Assembly: GCA_020161935.1 (NCBI GenBank)
Contig: JAIUNI010000004.1
Location: 242,927 to 306,926, forward strand
Direction of reading: 5' to 3'
DNA: 64,000 nt
From: Chloroflexota bacterium
GTDB lineage: Bacteria > Chloroflexota > Anaerolineae > Aggregatilineales > Phototrophicaceae
Shown here: positions 9,101 through 18,100 of the stretch, one piece after another
How positions within the stretch are numbered: position 1 is the first letter of the stretch
Layout of the letters: every line of letters starts with the position of its first letter
Notes under the pieces: model-generated
Databases searched by the model: none
Told to the model about the DNA's origin: nothing
The model's input: the letters and a program-made list of their open reading frames with translations, nothing else
Program-made: the position numbers and the translations under genes

Positions 9101-12100
9101 TGAGTTCTGGCCTGCTGCCCGCCAACGACCCGATTGAAGGCCGCCCCATTCCGGGAATCGCCGGTCAGCAGTGGATTACCGTCCGCCTGCCGATTGGTTC
9201 GGTCGAAAGCACCAGCCCGGCTATCCCCATCCGCCTGTGTATGCAGAGTGCACCGACAGCGGCCTTCGGTGTGCCGCTGCCGATCACGATCTTCCCCGGT
9301 TATGAATTTGGCGATACCCCGACGGGTGCCAACGGCCCCATCTCCAACCTGAATGATGTTGGCTCGATGGATAACGTCGGTTCATTCACACCGATTCTGG
9401 TGACGTTCAACAAGAGCAACAGCCTGCCGGAAAGTGAAGTCATCCCAAGCTGCTACCCTGCGCCGCCGGTGGGTGCTGCCGGTCAGCCTGGTCCGGCCTG
9501 CGCGGTGCCGCCGGGGGTGCAATGGCCCTATGAATACTTCCTGGATATCGAGTTGGCTGCCGGTCAAACCCTGACCACCAACAGCTTCACTGATGTCCTC
9601 GACCCGGCCTTTGAGTTCTACCCGTACACTTTCCCGGTGGCGACGCTGGCGAATGCCGTCCAGTTCAGCGGCACCTGTAACCGGACGGGTACGATCACCG
9701 CTACTTTCGACGGCAACCCGATCACGGCTTTGCCCCGGTTGGCACCGCCCGGCGGCGGCACCCTGCGGGTGAACATCCCCAATATCGTCAATCCGTCTAC
9801 CACATCGACCTGTACCATGCGCTTGCGCTATCGCGGGTTCATCAATGACATCCTGAGCGAAACCGCCGCGCCAGAGAACTACACGGCAACCAACACCGCC
9901 AGCTTTGTCTACAATCACGCCAGCGGCCCGCAGCCGACCCTGACCGATACCGATAATGTGGATGTCCGCAACTTGGAAATCCAGAAGAGCGCCTCTCCCA
10001 CGGTCGTGGTACCGGGCGATATTGTCACGTACACCCTCTCCTTCCAGTTGAGCGAGTACATCGGCGTTCAGACCCTGACCGTCACCGACATCATCCCGGA
10101 TGGCATTGACTTCAACCCCAATTCTGCGCGGGTGACGGTGCCGGGGCTCGGTACGAACGTCCCGATCACGGTTGCCAACTACACCATCAACTACGGCGCA
10201 GATACCGGCACGCTGTTCTTCAATGTGACCGGTGCGCTGCCCGGCCCGTATGCCAGCGAAGGCACGGTCAGCATCACCTATACCGGCACCGTGCGCCAGA
10301 CCTACCGTGCGGGCGGTAGCCTGACCGGCTACGTCAGCGCCAATGACGACCTAAACAATACGATCACCGCCAACTTCGTCACCACCGGCGGGCAAACCTT
10401 TAGTGATGAAAGCGCTGCTTCTGTTACCGTCATCCCCAACAGCCTGACCAAACAACTGGTCAGCACGCCGGTGGATGCAGGAGCCGGTTTCGTCCCCGGT
10501 GAACCCGTCACCTTCCGGCTGGATTTGCGGGTGCCCTCCGGCGATACCCGCAACCTGGTGCTGGATGACAACTTCCCGCTGCCGGTCTTCAACGTGCAGG
10601 ATGGGGACTTTGGTATCGAAGCACGGACGATCACGCTGCCAGACCCGACCGGACGGACGACACCCTTTGATGTGCCGAACACGACCGGCTATTGCAGCAG
10701 CTATGACGATCCCAACCCGATTTTCACGGCCTATACCCGCGCCTGCGGTCTGCGCTTCATCTATACTTCCGGCGAGAACGCCACCAACCTCCCGGCAGGC
10801 ACAACCATCACCGTGACCCACGTGGGCAATACCGTGCGGTTGGCGATCAATGCGCCGGTCGAAACCAATGTGACCGAAGAACGCCGCATCATTGTCGAAC
10901 TGACGGCAGCCATCATTGACCGCCCGTTTGCCGATGGGTTGTTCCTCTCGAATCGTTCACAGGCAAGGTATACGAACTCCAATGGCAGCCCGCTCATCAC
11001 CCTCAATGCCGATGATTATTTGGATGTGGCTGCGCCGGATGTGCAAATCTGTAAGGGCATTTCCGGTACCACTAACAGCTCCAGCACGACTGTGGCGGGC
11101 GCGACCTGCGCCATACCCGGTGCGCCCAATAACAACCTGATTGATGTAGACGCTTCCGATGTGCTGACCTACACCATCACTGCCTACAATCGGGGCAGCG
11201 CCCGTGCTTACGGCGTGGTCATCTCCGACGATGTAACGGCGTTGCCGCAGGTGACTGGCTGTACGCTGGCGAGCGTCCGTAACGGGTCGGGTACTACCCT
11301 CCCGTTCACGGGTACGTTCCCCTCGATCACGCTCACCAACCCCTTGCCGGGCGCTGGCACTACCGGGGTGACGACCGCCCAGGCGACCGCCGTCATCACC
11401 TACACCTGCTCGGTGGTGCCGAATATCCCGGCGTCTTCAGCAGCAGTTATCAACCGGGCCAGCGTGGTCTTCGCCTCCTTCAGCGATACCCTGCCCGGCG
11501 GTGTCCACCTCAACCCGCCGACGGTACCGTTCCCGCCGCGCACCGATGTGGCCCAGTTCGTACCTGCGGTGCCGAACATCGGCAAGACCCGCACCCCGGC
11601 GACCGCGACCATCGGGGACCTCATCACCTACACGCTGACGGTGGACATCCCCGGCGGCGCGATGAACAATGTCAATATTGTCGATACGCTGGATGCTGGC
11701 CTGGCCTTTGTCGATTGCACCAGTATTGCCGTCACCGGCGGCCTGACCAGCAGCCTGGGGGCGATTAACGCCGCCAACTTCTGCAACGACCCCACCAACC
11801 CGGTCATCGGGGCGGGCGGCAGCACTGCCACCTGGGACTTCGGCAACCTGACCAATGGTGGCACCGGCAACGGCGATACGGCGCGGATCACTATCGTCTA
11901 TACCGCCGTCGTCCTGAACACGACAGGCAATGTGCGCGGACAAGACCGCAACAACAGCGCCGAGCTGGGTTGGGATAATCCGGCAGGCGGGCGGCTGACC
12001 GACTCGGCCAGCGCGCCGGATACCCGCTTGATCGAGCCGACGCTGGAGGTGGACAAGACCGTCGCCCCGGCGACCAACCGGGATGCCAATGATCTGGTGA

Positions 12101-15100
12101 CGTTCACCATCATTGTCCGCCATGCAACGGGCAGCAATGCCACCGCCCACAATGTCACACTCAGTGATGTCATCCCGCCCCAAGTGACCTATGTGGCTGG
12201 CTCGCTGACTCATACCGCAGGCGTGGCCCCAATACCGGGAACCCTGCTCGAAACTGCTGGCACCATCACCGCCAGTTGGACGAGCCTGACCCAGGCCCCT
12301 GCCCAGACCAGCACCATCCAGTTCCAGGCGCGGCTGGTGGCGAACGTGCAACCGGCCCAGGTCATCACCAATACCGCCAATATCGCCTGGACGAGCCTGC
12401 CCGGTAGCCCGACCAACACGACCTATAACTCGCTGGGCGTGGAGCGCACCGGTAATCCGGCAGATCCGGGTGAACTCAACAACTACACGGCCACTGACCC
12501 GGCGACTGTGACGGTCGGCAATCCGTCTGCTGCCAAGGTCGTCACGTCTACCTCACTGGTGGATACGGGCAATGGCGCGGATGCCGACCCCGACCTGACC
12601 ATCGGCGAGGAAGTCACCTACCAGATCACCATCACTTTCCGCGAAGGCCTGACTCGTAACGCCGTCGTGCGGGATAACCTGCCGACTGGTGCGGCGGTGC
12701 TGAGTTACGTCAGCAGCCGGATCGTCAGCATCGGCAGCAACCTGAGCTTCAGCACGGCGACCCCGGCTGTTGGTCAGGCGGGTACCGCCAGCAATACCGA
12801 TGCCGATGCGATACTCGACCGGGTAGAATGGTCGCTCAGTGATGTGACCAATGCCTTTGATGATGTCGTTACAGCGGCAGATACGATGGTCTTTGAGGTG
12901 GTCGCCCGCGTGGTGGATGTGGCTGCCAACAGCGGCCTGCCGCCGACTCAGGACACCAACGTCGTCAATACGGCACAAATCCGCTACACCAACTTCAACG
13001 ATGTGGTAGTTGCCCAGAACGGCACCACGACGGTCGATATTGTCGAACCGCGTCTGATTATCAATAAGACTGCCAATGTCACCCAGGCCGATGCAGGCGA
13101 TACCGTCATCTATACGGTGACGGTTCAGAACACTGGCACCGCCCACGCCTACAACGTCGTCGTCACTGACCCGTTGCTGCCGGATCTTGAACTCATCAAC
13201 GGCACGGTGACTACCACCCTCGGCACGGTGACCATCGGCAATACTGCCGGGGATACGACCATCCAGGTTGATGCCGTCTCGTTGGCGGTCAATGGGACCA
13301 TCACCATCCGGTATCACGCACGGTTGCTGCCCAGCGTTTTCCCTGGTCAGGCACTGATCAACACCGCCAGCCAGACCTCCAACAGTATGCCGGATGGCAG
13401 CGGGCGTACCGGCACTAGCAGTGACCCGGCAACCGTAACGGTGATCCTGCCGGAGTTCAACAAGGATATTGTCAGCACCTCGGAAGGCTATACCTTCCCC
13501 GGCGCGGGCACGACCGACCAGCATACGGCTGCGCCTGACCTGACCATCGGGGAAATCATCACCTATCAGATGACGATTGTGGTGCCGGAAGGTACCAGCA
13601 ACACCCTGCGTCTGGTCGATACTCTGCCCAGCACCGGCGCGGGCGACCCCGGCACCCTGGCTTACGTCAGTTCCCGTGTGGTCAGCATTGGTGCCAACAT
13701 CAGCAACTCGGCGCTGGCAGTGGGTGCAACCGGCACGGTCGCCGGGCAGGTCATCACCTTCAACTTTGTCGGTGGCACGCCGATCTCCAACGTCGCCGAT
13801 GGTGTTCCCACAGCGGCTGACCAGATCGTGGTCGAGGTGGTGGCACGGGTCAGCAATATCGCTGCCAATGCCAACGGCGACCTGCTGACCAACCGCGCCC
13901 GCCTGACCTACGACGGCGGCAATACGCTGGATGCCAGCGCGGCAGCCGATGTGGTCGAGCCGAACCTGAACATCAACAAGACCGCCAGCCCGGCTACCAA
14001 CGTGAACGCGGGTGATGTCATCACCTACACGCTGGCTATCACCCACACTGGCAGCTCGACCGCCGATGCCTTCGACCTGCGGATACCCGATGTGCTGCCG
14101 ACTGGCCTGATCTACGGCTCGGTGACGGCAGCCACCTCGACCTGCGATGATCGGGCGGGGTGGTCAGCGGATGTCAGCGGTTTGCCCGGCACGGTCATCT
14201 ACCGCTTCGATGACCTCCCGCTGGGCGCGACCTGTACCATCGTCTACACGGCGACGCTTGCCAATACGGTCACGAACGCGCAGACCCTGACCAACACCGC
14301 CAGCATGGGTTACTCCTCGCTGGATGACGGTACGCCGGATACCAACGACCCGAACGAGCGCACCTACACCGATAGTGACCCGGCCTCGGTGACGACCAAT
14401 CTGGCTCCGATCTCCTTCACCAAGACGGTGTTCGATACCTCGGAGACTTACACCGGCGCGGGTCAACACGGGGCGACCCTGACTGATCTGACTATTGGCG
14501 AGACTGTGACCTATGAGCTGCGCGCCCGCCTGCAGGAAGGCACGGTGCCGGTCACGATCACTGATACGCTGCCCGCTGGCCTGACCTTCGTCAGCGCCAC
14601 ACTGAACCAGCCTACCCCGACCAATATCACCATCGTCGGTGGCTTCCCGGCACCCGTCCTCGCCGGGCAGGTGATGACGCTGACGCTGGGGAATGTGGTC
14701 AATGTGGCTGATAATGTGGCGGACAGCGCTGACGAGCTGGTCATCCGTATCGTGGCGCGGGTCAGCAACGTGGTTGCCAACAACGGCACCACCGGCGCGG
14801 ACAAGATGAACACCGCCACACTGAACTGGGGCGGCGGCACCCTCAGCGATACTGAGACGGTCGAAATCGTCGAGCCGAACCTGAACATCGACAAGAGCGC
14901 CAGCCCGATCACTGGGCTGAACGCGGGCGATACTGTCACCTACACGTTGGTCATCACCCACACCGGCACCTCAACCGCCGATGCCTTCGACCTGCGAATC
15001 CCCGATGTGCTGCCGACCGGCCTGATCTACGGCTCGGTGACGGCAGCCACCTCGACCTGCGATGATCGGGCGGGGTGGTCGGCGGATGTCAGCGGTTTGC

Positions 15101-18100
15101 CCGGCACGGTCATCTACCGCTTTGATGACCTCCCGTTGGGTGCGACCTGCACCATCGTCTACACGGCGACTCTCGCCAATACGGTCACGAACGCGCAGAC
15201 CCTGACCAATACCGCCAGCCTGCGTTACTCCTCGCTGGATGATGGTACGCCGGATACCAACGACCCGAACGAGCGCGTCTACAACGATAGTGACCCGGCC
15301 TCGGTGACGACCAATCTGGCTCCGATCTCCTTCACCAAGACGGTGTTCGATACCTCGGAGACTTACACCGGCGCGGGTCAACACGGGGTAGCCCTGACTG
15401 ACCTGACCATTGGCGAGACCGTGACCTATGAACTGCGGGCCCGCCTGCAGGAAGGCACCGTGCCGGTCACGATCACTGATACGCTGCCCGCTGGCCTGAT
15501 CTTCGTCAGCACGCAACTGGCACCGACCAACGGCGCGAACGTCACCATCACCAGCGGCTTCCCCGCCCCGACCCTCGCCGGTCAGTTGATGACGCTGGCG
15601 CTTGGCAATGTGGTCAACGCTGCTGATAACGTAGCGAACACCGATGATGATCTGGTCATCTGGGTGGTGGCACGCGCTAGCAACGTCGTTGCCAACAACG
15701 GCACCACCGGCGCGGACAAGATGAACACCGCCACACTGAACTGGGGCGGCGGCACCCTGACCGATACTGAGACGGTCGAAATCGTCGAACCGAACCTGAA
15801 CATCGACAAGAGCGCCAACCCGACCACTGGGCTGAACGCAGGTGATACTGTCACCTACACGCTGGTCGTCACCCACACCGGCACCTCCACCGCCGATGCC
15901 TTCGACCTGCGGATCACCGATGTCATCCCGGCAGGCATCACCTACGGTTCGGTGACAGCGGCGGCCTCCACCTGCGATGAGCGGGCGGGGTGGTCAGCCG
16001 ACATCACTGGCTTGCCGGGCACGGTTGTCTACCGCTTTGACGACCTCCCACTGGCAGCTACCTGTACCATCATCTACACGGCGACGCTCGCCAACACAGT
16101 CACGAACGGAATCACGCTGACCAATACCGCCAGCCTGCGCTACTCCTCGCTGGATGATGGGACGCCGGATACCAACGATGGCAACGAGCGCGTCTACAAC
16201 GATAGCGATACTGCGGTCATTGATACCAACGTTGCGCCGCTCTCCTTCACCAAGGCGGTGGTGGATAGCTCGCAAGCCTTCACCGGCGTGGGTCAGCACG
16301 GGGCGGCCCTGACTGACCTGACCATCGGTGAGACGGTCACCTATGAACTGCGTGCCCGCCTGCAAGAAGGCACGACGCCGATCACCATCACTGATACGCT
16401 GCCCGCTGGCCTGATCTTTGTCAGCACCCAACTGGCACCGACCAACGGCGCAAATGTCACCATCACCAGCGGCTTCCCGGCACCGACCCTCGCTGGTCAG
16501 GTGATGACGCTGACGCTGGGTAACGTCGTCAATGCCGGGGATAACGCCGTCAATGCCGATGATGATCTGGTGATCTGGGTGGTGGCACGGGTCGCCAATG
16601 TGGTGGGCAACAACGGCACCACCGGCGCGGACAAGATCAACACCGCGACCCTCGACTGGGACCCTGGCACCCTGACCGATACCGAAACGGTCGAAGTGGT
16701 CGAACCCCTGCTGGATATCACCAAGGGCGCTACGCCGAATATCGGCCTGGACGCTGGTGACATCGTAACCTACACCTTCTCGGTGACGCATCTGGCAGCT
16801 TCGACCGCTGATGCCCAGGATGTGAGCATCAACGATCTGCTGCCCGCGCACATGACCTACGTGGGGAATGTGGTGCCGGTGAGTGGGCCCGCCCCGACCG
16901 TCACCAATAGCTCGCCCAATATCATCTTTAGCTGGGCGAACCTGCCGCTGGGTGCTACCTATACCTTCACCTTCGAGGTCTCGATTGACCCGACGGTTGG
17001 GCCAGCCGCAAGCCTGACCAACACCGCCACGCTGGCGTGGTCAACCCTGCCCGGTGGCAGCCCCAACGAACGCACCTACACCGATACCGCCAATGCGGTC
17101 GTCACCACCATCCCGCCGACGATGGAGAAGTCTATCGTCGCAACCTCCCTGACGGAGACGGGTTCGGGCCAGCATAACCCGGTCATTGTGGATGTGAACA
17201 TCGGTGAGACTGTCACCTACCACATGACCATCACCATGCCGGAAGGCACCGCGCCGCTCACCCTGACCGATAACCTGCCAAACGTGATGACGGTGGTGAG
17301 TTCGCAGGTCTTCAGCCTGGGTGCCAATATCACCACCACTGGGCTGACAGTCGGTCAAGCGGGCGTCCTGAGCGACGCGAACTTCGCCGATGGTCAGCCT
17401 GACCGAGTGGTCTTCAACCTGGGCACGGTTCGGAACGCGCCGGATGGCGTCGATAACGCGGGCGACCAGATCGTCCTCGAAGTGGTGGCGCGAGTCGATG
17501 AAAATGCTGCCAACCAAAATGGCGACCAGTTGACCAATACTGCCACCCTCGACTACGGCACCGGTACCGTCACTGATACCGAAGTCGTCGAAGTAGTCGA
17601 GCCGGAACTCAACATCGACAAGTCGGCGCTGGTCGTCACCGGGCGGCCCGGCGACATCATCGAGTACACCATCGTGGTGGAGCATGACGGCGCTTCCAAC
17701 AGCCCGGCCTACGACATCGTGATTACCGACCCGATGCTGCCAGATCTCAACCTGGTGGTCGGCAGCGTCACCGCCACCCCTGGTATGGTCGTGCTGGGCA
17801 ACAATGCCGGGGATACCACGCTGCGGGTCGAACTGGGTGTCCTCAACCCCGGTGATAGCATCACCATCAACTATCAGGCGCAGATCGATGTGTCGATCAT
17901 GCCGCCGGTGTCGTTCGTCAACACCGCCACGCTCAACTACGATAGTGCCGCCGGGCCGGGTGGCCGCCCCGGTACAGACGACGATACGCACACCGTCCGC
18001 GTCAATGATGACATCTATCGTTACTCGAAGACGGTGGTGGATACCTCGCTGGATGACACTGGCGACAGCCAGTTGACCAGCGCTCCGGATGCGACCATCG

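Noticed and set aside
12553..14046. Long minus-strand frame of 497 codons inside the giant gene
   Set aside because: It is antisense to a repeat-rich, GC-biased coding sequence, has no ribosome binding site, and similar antisense frames recur at each 915-bp unit. The plus strand has clear domains.
13960..16704. Direct repeats considered as a CRISPR or satellite array
   Set aside because: Units are 915 bases, in frame and encode DUF11 domains; no short repeat-spacer pattern.
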